Positions 9,080 through 18,232 are shown, numbered from the stretch's first letter. The stretch: DNA of 45,313 nt from Cyanobium sp. CACIAM 14 (GCA_000708525.1 JMRP01000022.1:1-45313), one strand, 5' to 3'. Notes: generated by a model not told the origin, from the sequence alone. Numbers and translations are program-made.

Positions 9080-9360
9080 CCCTGCTTGATGGTTGTGGGG
9101 TTGAGCGATCAGCTGGGAAGAACGACAGGACTGTGATGGGGTCTCTGGCCAGGCTCGTATCAGGTCAGCACTTCCAGGCTGGTCGGCCCCATCAGACCAA
9201 GACGACAGATCATTCGGAAGACAGCAGCCTCGGAAGGTGCGTCGGTCGCTTGAGGAGTCAGACCTGATCCGGTGGGGTACCTGGATCATCACAGTCGCTT
9301 GACAGCCTTGACGGCCTCGCTGTAAGGACGCATCGATCGGTTTCATCAGGCCCGCTGGTA
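9080..9360 (-). ncRNA. IS110 leader, candidate bridge RNA
   Basis: The region between the transposase start and the presumed left end of the element has no gene. It holds a long-range stem, GATGGGG at 9135-9141 with CCCCATC at 9187-9193 (plus one A-T pair), with a further CTGG/CCAG pairing inside. In the IS110 family the left-end noncoding RNA is a two-loop bridge RNA that guides target and donor recognition; location and structure fit, but loops could not be matched to a target. The rest of the stretch to 9462 shows no gene. Confidence 0.4.
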
Positions 9361-9462
9361 GTTGAAGTTGTCGGGATGGAGAGGCGTCAACTTTCCTGGC
9401 AGAGAGGGCCGGCCAACAGCCAGCAGGGCATTGGGATACCCGAAATCAATCCTGCAAGACCC

Positions 9463-10956
9463 TCATAGCTGTGCCCCGATCTTGATGCCCTTTGCCGTGA
9501 GCTTTTTCTGCCAAATGAAGACCTCATGCGCTTCAACTAGCTCGTCGATCCGGCCAGGGACATGTCCGTTATTCTTGCATTGCGAGGCATTAAGGATGCC
9601 ATTTCTGGCGCATCCGTCTAGGTAGTAATCACTCCTAAAAGGCGCGAAAAGGTAATTTCTCGGATCCCCCGAATTTGGTGTAACCGCAATATAGCCAACC
9701 AAATTATCGCGGACTATATTGCCATAGAAAGCCGAAGATGCTGCCTTGTAGTTGTTAAACAGCGCAATTCCAACATTACCGAAGTACCAGGAGCCATTTC
9801 TGGCACGACCAGACGAAACTATGCGATTGGAGAATACTTCGTTGTCATGCCCGGCGGCGATGCCAATCCCGAGGTTTGCCTGGGATATCACCTGATTATT
9901 ATGAATCTTTACGTATGCCGTTGCCGTGGCCTGGGTGTCAGCTGGGCTTCCATCTGTGATAATCGCCGACCCAGTAAAGCGTTTTACATTAATTGGCATT
10001 GGATAGCCGCCCTGCAGAAAATTGTCATGAATATCAATCGGTGACTGTCGGGTTCCACTTGAACTGTAGATATTAATCAGATCCCCACTGGAGCTGTTGC
10101 CAGGTTCATTCACAACGCTGTTCCAGGAGATCTCCGCCCCATTCGTATTCTGCATATGCGCCAAGATCACAAAATGGTTTTTGGGATCTGTTCCAGATCT
10201 GAGAGTTTGCCGCCCACCCTTCCCATCACTTGACTGGCCTTGCATATTTATAGCACGATTGTATCTGATCTTAATGGGGCCAGATGCGGTTCTGCCGTCG
10301 CGGCTATACAATTTGAATCCAAAACTCACATTCTCCATAGAGTTATTTTCAGCTATCAGGCTTGAAATGTCCCAAGAATTGAAGAAACTTCCATTCGTTT
10401 GCCCAGCGATGAGGGGATCAAGTGCCTTTCCAGTGCAATTTCTGATAACGACATTCCCGCCTGGAGATAGCACACGAATTAGATCACCAGTCCCTTGAAT
10501 CCTGCAATTCTGAATCACAACTCGACCCCTAGTCCTTATGGTCACGGCGGCAGTCTTCGAGTCGAGGCTCCGCCAGTTTCCTTCGTACGTACCCGGCTGC
10601 ATAATCGTTATCGGAGCGCCGAACTCATCGACAGTGAATACTCCTAGATCTAGCTGCTTCCCCGCAGAATGATTGATGAAGAGGGAGCCTGAGCGTGCAC
10701 TAGCAGGAATTGCCGCTGCAAGGAACCTGGAAGAACTCATAAGGATCATAGTTCGCACTCCATTGGGCATGGTGGCTGATGCCAGCCTAAGGTTTGTACC
10801 TTTCGTATAGTTTCTTTCACCATAAGACTCGTGAGCCAGCGAAATATTGGATGCGGAAATAGAAGCAGATGAGGAATACGATCTTTCTACCCTGCTGGCA
10901 CCTCCCTCCACGACGAGTGCAGCGGCAAAGGTGATGAATATGCTGCGCAAGTGCAT
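9463..10956 (-). CDS. Secreted right-handed beta-helix repeat protein
   Basis: A 497-residue protein that starts with a likely Sec signal peptide (MHLRSIFITFAAALVVEGGA). The start is supported by a strong AAGGAG at 10963-10968, six bases before the ATG. From about residue 140 to 450 it is built of short Asn/Ile/Val-rich rungs such as VVIQNCRIQG, VVIRNCTGK, IHDNFLQGG and VKIHNNQVIS, with Asn ladders, as in pectate-lyase-like beta-helices (PbH1 / right-handed parallel beta-helix). A Cys pair lies near the C-terminus (DGCARNG, ASQCKNN). The family includes polysaccharide lyases, epimerases and adhesins; no catalytic site can be assigned. Composition is AT-richer than the core genes. Probably extracellular or periplasmic, acting on or binding surface glycans. 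Confidence 0.75.
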   Translation of the reverse strand: MHLRSIFITFAAALVVEGGASRVERSYSSSASISASNISLAHESYGERNYTKGTNLRLASATMPNGVRTMILMSSSRFLAAAIPASARSGSLFINHSAGKQLDLGVFTVDEFGAPITIMQPGTYEGNWRSLDSKTAAVTIRTRGRVVIQNCRIQGTGDLIRVLSPGGNVVIRNCTGKALDPLIAGQTNGSFFNSWDISSLIAENNSMENVSFGFKLYSRDGRTASGPIKIRYNRAINMQGQSSDGKGGRQTLRSGTDPKNHFVILAHMQNTNGAEISWNSVVNEPGNSSSGDLINIYSSSGTRQSPIDIHDNFLQGGYPMPINVKRFTGSAIITDGSPADTQATATAYVKIHNNQVISQANLGIGIAAGHDNEVFSNRIVSSGRARNGSWYFGNVGIALFNNYKAASSAFYGNIVRDNLVGYIAVTPNSGDPRNYLFAPFRSDYYLDGCARNGILNASQCKNNGHVPGRIDELVEAHEVFIWQKKLTAKGIKIGAQL

Positions 10957-11240
10957 TGAGAACTCCTTGACTTCTGCGCTAGCGGGTGAATTAGAAGTGC
11001 AACCATAATAGGCGTTTCGTGAGTCGGTTGACAACGCCACAGAACCCAATTGCTATCAACTGACGAGCACCAACATGAATACCAATCTCCAAACTACTAT
11101 CCACAACGATGTGCACCAGCATAGCCTCGTGCTGGATATGGTCGGTATCGACTGAGGTCTTCCTTGAGAGACTGAAGCCGGTATCTCCAAGTCCAGTTTC
11201 AGAGTCGGCGGATTTTACTCCTAACGAGCCCACAGGCCTC
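10957..11240. other. Spacer upstream of the beta-helix gene
   Basis: This 284-base gap lies between two minus-strand genes and should contain the promoter of the beta-helix gene. Apart from its Shine-Dalgarno I see no terminator, repeat or small gene. Confidence 0.5.
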
Positions 11241-12407
11241 TCATTGATAGCGACGATCTGGATCACTGTGATAACCCAAGCGGTCAAGAAGGGAGTAAAG
11301 ACTCTCGGATTTACGTGCATCGACCTCTACTTCTGCAGGCATGGGTCGCCTTTCCCTGAGGCGGATTTCAGTGTTGGATCCACGTCCGCTATCACCACTG
11401 AGCCTCACCCGACCGAAAAGATGGCGATAATTAGGAGAATAGTCAAGATGCAACGTGGCACAAAGCTGCTGAAGAAAAGAATCTGGATCCATGCAGAAGT
11501 CCTCGTACTTCATCAATGGTAAGCCTTCATACCGATCCAGGAATTTCAGATAGCGCCGCGCGTACTCCTCAAGGTTGCTTGGGATGAATTGCTGATGCCA
11601 TCCCTGGGCCACAAGACCGAGATAGCTGTCCAGCGGATGACGCACTGTGATTGCGGAGATGAGGGTGTAGTCGTCCCTGAGAAAATCGAGGATTGGCGTG
11701 ATCGCGGCTGGAACATCACCCCTACAGAAGTCGGTATGGCTATGATCTCGGATCACAAGATCCGCCCCGTCTTTGATACAGATTTTGACGGCTTGGGCAA
11801 TCTGACCCAGAAAATCCTCCTTAATTTCCTCCATACTGAGTTCGCGGTAGCTGCGTTCCAGCAACAGCAATGGGTTGGTGGGCTCAAACTTTCCGCCGAA
11901 GCGATTAAGGGGATTCACTTCGCTCACCAGTGCCACATCGGGCATCGAAGCCAGGCACTTGCTGATCACCGTGCCGCCGGTACAAGCGAGATGATGGAGG
12001 GTGCGGATGGTGGACTTTGTCCCAACTTCGCGCTGGATTAACCCCTGGGACATACGATCAAGACGGCGGGCCTTCGTGCTGAGCCACTCCGCCCCCGATC
12101 CGACCTCGGCAAGTTCGAGGGATTTCACCAGGCTCAACAACGTCGAAAGGCGCTGACTCAGAGCCACGGCTTCCTTGTGGGCACCCAATTCCACCGCATG
12201 GGCAAAGGCCAGCCCCGCCTGCTGCTGCTGCTGCCTCGACTGGCTGGTGGGCTCGATCAGTTGGCTGAGAGCCAGCCCGTAGCGCACCCACTCAGCAGGA
12301 TCGAGGCTCTCAAGGGGGTGGGAGGCACTCACCGTCTGCCAATCGGTGTTAATGAGAGCCTTTTCGCTCATCGGCCCATCGGATGAGACCCGGCGCTGAT
12401 GGTTCAT
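11241..12407 (-). CDS. Sulfotransferase family protein
   Basis: A 388-residue protein with a helical N-terminal third (Gln-rich run near residue 60) and a C-terminal sulfotransferase domain. The PAPS 5'-phosphosulfate-binding motif is seen as HLACTGGTVISKCLASMPD around residues 140-160, followed by the typical SEVNPL stretch. The 3'-phosphate-binding motif is VRHPLDSYLGL near residue 260, and a PLMKYEDFC motif follows, as usual for this fold. It would transfer sulfate from PAPS to a glycan or other surface molecule in the cytoplasm. The start at 12407 was chosen to avoid overlap; an ATG at 12479 would overlap the preceding gene by 43 bases, and an ATG at 12371 is also possible. It follows the GT-D-like gene on the same strand, with 29 bases between, so they may be cotranscribed. 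Confidence 0.75.
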   Translation of the reverse strand: MNHQRRVSSDGPMSEKALINTDWQTVSASHPLESLDPAEWVRYGLALSQLIEPTSQSRQQQQQAGLAFAHAVELGAHKEAVALSQRLSTLLSLVKSLELAEVGSGAEWLSTKARRLDRMSQGLIQREVGTKSTIRTLHHLACTGGTVISKCLASMPDVALVSEVNPLNRFGGKFEPTNPLLLLERSYRELSMEEIKEDFLGQIAQAVKICIKDGADLVIRDHSHTDFCRGDVPAAITPILDFLRDDYTLISAITVRHPLDSYLGLVAQGWHQQFIPSNLEEYARRYLKFLDRYEGLPLMKYEDFCMDPDSFLQQLCATLHLDYSPNYRHLFGRVRLSGDSGRGSNTEIRLRERRPMPAEVEVDARKSESLYSLLDRLGYHSDPDRRYQ

Positions 12408-12436
12408 CAACTTAGTCAGCCACGTCCAAAAAGCGT

Positions 12437-14431
12437 TCAGCTGTCCGTGGAGACCCTCGAAGCGCCAACCGCCAGCCAACGGCTCAGAGGAGTCACCACC
12501 CCCACCGCCAGCACACCGAAGCGGCCGTGGATGGCCTGGACCAAAGGCAGGCGGTAGGCACCGCCGCTCGCCAGCAGCACCGTGAACGGCCGCTCCCGAT
12601 ACAGCTGCTCGACAGCCGCCAGCAGCTCCTCCAGGCTGTGTTCGAACCCGGCCGCGGGCCGGTGGGGGTGGCGACTCTCCGGAGCGGCCAGGCAGCGCAG
12701 GCCAAAAGCCGTCCCCCGGAAGAGGTGGCCGGCCTGATGAGCCGCCTGGATCGCCTCGGTCCCCTCTCCCACCACCACCAATTCCTCCCCGCCGAGGTAC
12801 TCCAGCAACCCCTCAGCGGTGGGGGGCTGGCGCAACCCATGCGTTCTCGCAGGGGTCCCCATGCCCTCCAGCCCCCATGGCAGCCACAGGCTCTGGGTGG
12901 CTGGATCGGCACTCCACACCTGGGCCTGCAGCAGGGCCTGCAGAGCCGGCCTGGCCCACTGCCTCAGGCTTTCCATGGGCGCATGGGTCGTGGCGTAGAA
13001 CCCGGCTTCGGCCTCGAACCGTCGCAGCACCTCCAGAGCGTCGGGGAGGGCCGGGAAGGGCTCGACAGCGGCCGCGCCCCAGAAGTTCGCGTCGTGATGG
13101 CGGCGGCGCAACTCGGCCAGGGCATCCTCGAGGGTCTCCGGGGCGGCTCCGGCGTGCCGCAGCACCATCAGCTCCAATGGATCCAGCTCCACCACGAGCC
13201 CGCCGGCCTGCCATTCCACCGCCGGCAGCGGAGTGATCTGCGGCTCCAGCCGCTCCTGCCAGAGCTGGGCCGCCCGGCGCAGCACCATCAGTGCCCCGTC
13301 AGCGGGTGGCAGCCCCCGTGGCCCCAGACTCTCCAGCAGGCTGGGGAGCGGATGGCAGGCAGGCCGATCGCTGCCCAGCCATGGCTGCAGAAAGGCCTCC
13401 AGGGCGGTGGTGGCACCCTCTCCATCCCCATGGAGATAGGGCTCCAGCGAAAAACACTCGGGAGCATCCGCCTGATCCGCCGCCACCGCCACCGCCACCG
13501 CCACCAGCCTCAGAGGCGGCAGGGAAGGAGCTGCCCCGCGTTCTTCCTCCTCCAGCCATTCCGCCTCCACAACCTCCAGGCCTTCCGCCCCGCGGTGTCC
13601 CGGCGCGCGCCGGCCATGCTGCAGCAGTTCCAGACTGAAGCGGGCCCGCAGCAGGGCGGCCTCGAAGGCCTGGCGCCGCTCCGCAGCCACCGGCAGCCGG
13701 CTCACCCGCGCGATCAGCTGGCCCAGATCCCCCTCCGTCATGGCCCCGGGGGCCGGCAGCTGTTCGATCACCGCCGTCATGGCGCTGCGGCAGGCCGTCT
13801 CCACCCACTCCGGCAGAGGATCCAGCAACTGGCTCAGCCGCAGGAACAGATCCAGGCAGGGCCCGGCGGCGGCCGGGTCCGTGGCCATCCGCTGCTGCCA
13901 GGCCAGGGCCCCGTGCTGCACCAGTTGCTGCTCCATCACCGGCAGCCAGTGCGGCACCTCCCAGGGCTGGCCGAGCGCGGCCTCAAGGATGCCGGCGATC
14001 CGGAGGCAGAGCGCGGCGTCGCCGGCCCGTCCGGCAGCGCTGAAGTCCGGGGTGCCTCCATCCGGGGGAATCAGGCGCTCGTGCACCTGGATGGTCAGCT
14101 GACCCAGCAGATCGCCGTAGCGCTGCCAGAGCACCGGAGCCACCTCGGCCCGGGCCGCCGCCAGCTCGACCACATGGCCCAGCAGGTGATCGTGGGCGGC
14201 CAGGGCCTCCTCCAGCGCCCGCCGCTCGAGCGCCTGTCGCAGCGCCGCGGCACTGGCTTCCGCCAGCTCCGCCAGCAGGGGATCCTCCCGGCTCCCTTCT
14301 CCCACCGCGTCACGCAGGGTCGTGATCAGTCGGTGGTAGGCGGGATAGGGCAGCTCCAGCTCCCGCAGCAGCCTGAGCGGCACCCTCACCGAAGGCTCGC
14401 CGCCGGCCGTGTCGATGGCGGAACGAGACAA
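12437..14431 (-). CDS. Large protein with C-terminal GT-D-like domain
   Basis: About 664 residues. The first 500 are Leu/Ala/Glu-rich, mainly helical, and I do not recognise them. The last 130 residues contain EELVVVGEGTEAIQAAH and then RPFTVLLASGGAYRLPLVQA followed by FGVLAVGV. These resemble the GT-D glycosyltransferase fold (DUF1792 type), in which a conserved 'fDvvLlgaGayg.pLa' segment is present. Function as a glycosyltransferase is inferred from that segment only. The start is uncertain: a TTG at 14431 gives MSRSAID, while GTG codons at 14389 and 14383 are alternatives. No ATG is in frame near the divergent gene at 14481. A GCCACC hexanucleotide repeat inside the gene encodes alternating Val-Ala. 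Confidence 0.65.
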   Translation of the reverse strand: MSRSAIDTAGGEPSVRVPLRLLRELELPYPAYHRLITTLRDAVGEGSREDPLLAELAEASAAALRQALERRALEEALAAHDHLLGHVVELAAARAEVAPVLWQRYGDLLGQLTIQVHERLIPPDGGTPDFSAAGRAGDAALCLRIAGILEAALGQPWEVPHWLPVMEQQLVQHGALAWQQRMATDPAAAGPCLDLFLRLSQLLDPLPEWVETACRSAMTAVIEQLPAPGAMTEGDLGQLIARVSRLPVAAERRQAFEAALLRARFSLELLQHGRRAPGHRGAEGLEVVEAEWLEEEERGAAPSLPPLRLVAVAVAVAADQADAPECFSLEPYLHGDGEGATTALEAFLQPWLGSDRPACHPLPSLLESLGPRGLPPADGALMVLRRAAQLWQERLEPQITPLPAVEWQAGGLVVELDPLELMVLRHAGAAPETLEDALAELRRRHHDANFWGAAAVEPFPALPDALEVLRRFEAEAGFYATTHAPMESLRQWARPALQALLQAQVWSADPATQSLWLPWGLEGMGTPARTHGLRQPPTAEGLLEYLGGEELVVVGEGTEAIQAAHQAGHLFRGTAFGLRCLAAPESRHPHRPAAGFEHSLEELLAAVEQLYRERPFTVLLASGGAYRLPLVQAIHGRFGVLAVGVVTPLSRWLAVGASRVSTDS
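13482..13505. repeat. Four tandem GCCACC hexamers
   Basis: Four exact copies of GCCACC lie inside the minus-strand GT-D-like gene and encode a Val-Ala run. Unit gain or loss would keep the frame. Confidence 0.9.
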
Positions 14432-14480
14432 ACCGAAACAGGGGCAATAAGGTTCCGCCGTTGATTCCAGCACGGCTGTG

Positions 14481-17405
14481 ATGCTCGTCGAGCCACCCGG
14501 CACCGTGGACGCGGCCACGGCCTCCCTGGCCGAACTGCGCCGCCCCGGTCTGGTGGGCCGCCTCGAAGGCTGGAGCCCGTCCGGCGGAATCAGCGGCTGG
14601 GCCTGCCCCTGGCCCCTGCAGCCCCAGGCCGCTCCCCTGCGCCTCCTGCTGGTGCTGGAGGATCTGCTCGATCCCAGCCGGCGGGTGGCTGTCGCCGAGC
14701 TGATGGCCGCCCAGGCCCGGCCCGATCTGCTGCCCCTCGGCATCGAGCAGCCCTGCGGCTTCCGCTTCTGGTGGGCCCCCACCCACCCCCTGCCTTCCTT
14801 CTCCCAGGGCCTGGTGCTGCGTCTGTTCGCCGGCGGTGGCGACGGCCCGGAGCTGGCCGGCAGTCCCCTGCGACTCGATGCAGGCACCTACGAGGAGATC
14901 GCCCGGCAGCGCCAGCACGGACCGGCACGCGACGGCGCCCTGACCGGCCTCCAGGCCCCCCAGCTGGAGGGCTGGGGCCGCGGCGGCGAGCCGCTGGTGC
15001 TTCGCCTCGATGGCACCACCAGCCTGACCATCGATCCCCCCGAGCCCCTGCCCGATGGGCCCTGGCCCTTCCGGCTGATCCTCCCGGCCGCCCTCGCCGA
15101 CGGCCGGGTCCACCACCTCCAGCTGGAGACCACAGGCGGCCAGGTTCTGGATCAGCGCTACGACCTGCTGCCGTTCTACCTCACCCCCTGGGCGGCCCTG
15201 CAGCAGCACGCCCGTCCCCCGTTCCCCGACGAGCTCTCCCCCCTGGCCCGCGAGCGCTACCGCAGCCTGCGCACCTGGCTGGCCTGGGCCGACACCCATG
15301 GCACCCCCCTCCCTGCGGACCTGCCGCGCCTCCAGCGCCTGCTGGAGCAGCCCCTGCGCCGCCACGAAGGTCCCACGGTCCCGGCCGGCGACAGCGAACC
15401 CGGCCCCGACGGCAGTCCGGTGCCCCGCCAGCCCCTGCACCTGCCCGTGGCGGACGAGCCCCTCGTCTCGATCGTGATCCCGGTGCACAACCAGTACGCC
15501 GTCACCCTGCGCTGCCTGGCGGCGATCGCCTACGCCCCCACCCGGGTTCCCTTCGAGATCGTGGTGGTCGACGACGGCTCCAGCGACGGCAGCGCGGAGG
15601 CGCTGGCCGCCGACGCCCCCGGGGTGCGGCTGATCCGCCACGGCTTCGCCCGCGGCTACAACCAGGCCTGCTGCAGCGGCGCCGCCAGCGCCCGCGGCAC
15701 CTATCTGGTGCTGCTCAACAACGACACCGAGCCCTGCGCCGCCTGGCTGGAGGAACTGCTCGACCCGTTCGGGCGCTGGCCCGACACCGGCCTGGTGGGG
15801 GCCCAGCTGATCTATCCCGACGGCACCCTCCAGGAGGCGGGCGGCATCGTCTGGGGGAACGGCGAACCCTGGAACTACGGCCGGGGCGGCAACCCCCACG
15901 ACCCCCGCGTCGCCTACGCCCGCCAGGTGGACTACGCCAGCGCCGCCGCCATCGCCATCCGCCGCGATCTCTGGAACCGGCTCGGCGGTTTCAGCCCCGA
16001 GTTCTCACCCGCCTACTACGAGGACACCGACCTGGCCTTCAAGGTGCGCCAGGCCGGTCACACCGTTCGTTACAGCCCCCTGGCCCGGGTGATCCACCAC
16101 GAGGGCATGAGCTGCGGCACCGACACCGCCGCCAGCTCGGGCCTCAAGCGCTTCCAGGAGACCAACCGGCCCCTGTTCCAGCAGAAGTGGGCCGCCGCCT
16201 TCCAGGGCCCCAGCGAGCCGAACCCGGCGGCAGCCGAGCAGATCAAGGACCGGAACATCGTCGGCCGCGCCCTCTTCCTCGACCAGGAGACCCCGCGGCC
16301 CGACCGGGATGCCGGCAGCCATGCCGCCCTGGTGGAGATCGAGCTGCTTCAGAGCCTCGGCTGGAAGGCCACCTTGTTACCCCTCAACCTGGCCTGGCTG
16401 GCCAGTTACAGCGAAGACCTCCAGCGCCGCGGCATCGAGTGCATCCACGCTCCCTTCGTGCTCTCGCTCGAGGACTTCCTGCGCGAGCGGGGCCGGGAGT
16501 TCGAGCTCATCTATCTCACCCGCTACACGGTGGCCGCCCAGGCCCTGCCCCTCATCGAGCGCTGGGCCCCCCAGGCCCGGCTGCTGTTCTGCAACGCCGA
16601 CCTGCACCACCTGCGCCAGCTGCGCGCCGCCCGGACCGAGGGCCTCGAAGGGGAGGCGGCCCGCCGGGCCCTGGAGGCGGTGGAGGAGGTGAAGCGGCAG
16701 GAGCTGGCGGTGATGCGCCAGGTGCACCTCACCTTCAGCTATTCGGACGTGGAACGGGCGGTGATCGAAGCCGAAACCCTCGGCGAGGCAGCCACCGCGC
16801 CCTGCCCCTGGGTGGTGCACGGGCCCGAGGCCCCCGCCCCCCTCGAGGGCCGCAGTGGCCTCGCCTTCCTCGGCAGCTACGGCCACCCGCCCAACCGGGA
16901 CGCGGTGGAGGCCTTCCTGCGCGAGGTGTGGCCCGCTCTGCAGCGTCAGCGGCCCGAACTGCGGCTGCACCTCTACGGCAGCGGCCTGGCCCCCGGACTG
17001 GCCGCCCGCTGGGGCGAAGAGCCGGGGGTGATCGCCGAGGGCTGGGTGGCCGATGCCGCCACGGTCTATGCCCGCCACCGGCTGTTCCTGGCTCCCCTGC
17101 GCTCCGGCGCCGGCCTCAAGGGCAAGGTGGTGGCCGCCGCCGCCCACGGCATCCCCCAGGTGCTCAGCCCCCTGGCCGCCGAGGCCACCGGCCTGCGACA
17201 CGGCCAGGAGGTGCTGATCGCCCGCAGCCCCGGTGAGTGGCAGGAGGCCGTGCTGCATCTCATCGCCGACGACGACGCCTGGCGGGCCATGAGCACCGCC
17301 GCCTTCACCTACGCCAGGGCCACCTGGAGCCGCGAGCGCGGCCTCGAGCTGATGGCCGATGCGATGGCCCGACTGCAGTTGCCCCACCAGCGCTCCACCC
17401 CATGA
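14481..17405 (+). CDS. Two-enzyme glycosyltransferase (GT2 plus GT4-like)
   Basis: A 974-residue fusion. Residues 1-320 form a non-catalytic-looking front part. Residues about 326-560 are a GT2 domain: PLVSIVIPVHNQYAVTLRCL, VVVDDGSSDGSAEAL, LLNNDTEPCAAWLEEL (DXD equivalent) and PAYYEDTDLAFKVRQAG (acceptor/base region). Residues about 590-970 resemble a GT4 GT-B enzyme, with LAFLGSYGHPPNRDAVEAFL, RLHLYGSGLAP and FLAPLRSGAGLKGKVVAAAAHG followed by IPQVLSPLAAEATGL. It lacks membrane segments, so it likely acts in the cytosol, adding two sugars in sequence to one acceptor. A GTG at 14478 directly before the ATG could also be used. The stop overlaps the start of the foldase gene (ATGA), placing it at the head of the secretion operon, so its product is probably linked to the exported cargo or its glycan. 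Confidence 0.88.
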   Translation: MLVEPPGTVDAATASLAELRRPGLVGRLEGWSPSGGISGWACPWPLQPQAAPLRLLLVLEDLLDPSRRVAVAELMAAQARPDLLPLGIEQPCGFRFWWAPTHPLPSFSQGLVLRLFAGGGDGPELAGSPLRLDAGTYEEIARQRQHGPARDGALTGLQAPQLEGWGRGGEPLVLRLDGTTSLTIDPPEPLPDGPWPFRLILPAALADGRVHHLQLETTGGQVLDQRYDLLPFYLTPWAALQQHARPPFPDELSPLARERYRSLRTWLAWADTHGTPLPADLPRLQRLLEQPLRRHEGPTVPAGDSEPGPDGSPVPRQPLHLPVADEPLVSIVIPVHNQYAVTLRCLAAIAYAPTRVPFEIVVVDDGSSDGSAEALAADAPGVRLIRHGFARGYNQACCSGAASARGTYLVLLNNDTEPCAAWLEELLDPFGRWPDTGLVGAQLIYPDGTLQEAGGIVWGNGEPWNYGRGGNPHDPRVAYARQVDYASAAAIAIRRDLWNRLGGFSPEFSPAYYEDTDLAFKVRQAGHTVRYSPLARVIHHEGMSCGTDTAASSGLKRFQETNRPLFQQKWAAAFQGPSEPNPAAAEQIKDRNIVGRALFLDQETPRPDRDAGSHAALVEIELLQSLGWKATLLPLNLAWLASYSEDLQRRGIECIHAPFVLSLEDFLRERGREFELIYLTRYTVAAQALPLIERWAPQARLLFCNADLHHLRQLRAARTEGLEGEAARRALEAVEEVKRQELAVMRQVHLTFSYSDVERAVIEAETLGEAATAPCPWVVHGPEAPAPLEGRSGLAFLGSYGHPPNRDAVEAFLREVWPALQRQRPELRLHLYGSGLAPGLAARWGEEPGVIAEGWVADAATVYARHRLFLAPLRSGAGLKGKVVAAAAHGIPQVLSPLAAEATGLRHGQEVLIARSPGEWQEAVLHLIADDDAWRAMSTAAFTYARATWSRERGLELMADAMARLQLPHQRSTP

Positions 17406-18232
17406 CAGCCACCCGCGACACCCTGCCCGAACCCCTCTCCGGTCTGCGCGAGCCGGCCGTGGTGGAGCTGCCGCCCGGCCGCCCCTGGATGGCCCTCTCC
17501 GAGCTCAACCGCCTCATCCGCCAGCAGGGCCAGGCCCGTCCCCTGGCCCGCGCCTGGGTGCTCGATGAGCTGGTGCAGGCCATCCCCCTGCCCGTCGAGG
17601 AGGAGAAGGCCCTGATGGCCGCGTTCCTGGAGCGGCGCGGCATCCACAGCGACGAGGAGTTACCGGCCTGGCTGCAGGAGCGGGGCCTCGCCTTCGACGA
17701 CCTGCGCATCCTCGCCACCCAGAAGCGGCGCCTGCAGCGGCTGGTGCGCAGCCGCTGGCATGACGAGGTGGAGGTGCGCTTCCTGCAGCGCAAGCCCGAG
17801 CTGGATCAGGTGGTCTATTCCCTGCTGCGGGTCGACAGCGAGGATCTCGCCACCGAACTGCATCAGCAGATCGCGGAGGGGGAGGCCGACTTCGACAGCC
17901 TCGCCCCGCTCCATTCCACCGGCCCCGAACGGCAGTGCCGCGGCCAGATCGGTCCGCTGCCCCTGGCCGCCGGCCACGAGGCCCTGGTGAGCCGGCTGCG
18001 CCGCGGCCGCCCCGGCCAGCTGTTCGAACCCTTCCAGGCCGGCGACAGCTGGGTGGTGCTGAGGCTCGAACACCTGCTGCCGGCCGAGTTGAACGACGCC
18101 ACCAGGGACCGCATGATGGGCGAACTTTTCGACGAGTGGCTCGAGCAGCGGGTGAGGCTCCTCCTCGAGGGCCAGCCCCTGCCGCCCCTCGACGCGATGC
18201 TCTCCCTGCTGCAGGAGGACAGCACCCCATGA
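17402..18232 (+). CDS. Parvulin-like peptidylprolyl isomerase (SurA/PpiC type)
   Basis: A 276-residue protein. A helical SurA_N-like front (residues about 30-130) is followed by a PpiC-type rotamase domain (residues about 135-235). That domain has QVVYSLLRVDSEDLATELHQ, then the GQIGPLP turn and SWVVLRLEHLLPAELNDATR, which matches the end of parvulin domains. There is no signal peptide, so unlike SurA it would act on the cytoplasmic side or at the exporter. Parvulin genes next to HlyB/HlyD exporters recur in cyanobacteria, where a role in keeping cargo exportable is plausible. It overlaps its upstream glycosyltransferase and its downstream ABC exporter by four bases each (ATGA), a strong sign of one operon. 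Confidence 0.78.
   Translation: MTATRDTLPEPLSGLREPAVVELPPGRPWMALSELNRLIRQQGQARPLARAWVLDELVQAIPLPVEEEKALMAAFLERRGIHSDEELPAWLQERGLAFDDLRILATQKRRLQRLVRSRWHDEVEVRFLQRKPELDQVVYSLLRVDSEDLATELHQQIAEGEADFDSLAPLHSTGPERQCRGQIGPLPLAAGHEALVSRLRRGRPGQLFEPFQAGDSWVVLRLEHLLPAELNDATRDRMMGELFDEWLEQRVRLLLEGQPLPPLDAMLSLLQEDSTP

Larger units (their letters stand above)
7970..9370 (-). mobile_element. IS110-family insertion sequence (ends approximate)
   Basis: The element contains one intact transposase gene plus about 290 bases of high-GC untranslated leader. IS110-group elements lack obvious terminal inverted repeats and target duplications, so the ends cannot be fixed from one copy. The sequence becomes AT-richer beyond about 9470, where the beta-helix gene ends, and the IS21 remnant ends at 7853; these bound the element. 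Confidence 0.6.

Noticed and set aside
14310-15899. 529-codon minus-strand frame crossing the divergent gene starts
   Set aside because: Repetitive Gly/Ala/Val composition and no motif; it runs across two well-supported genes.
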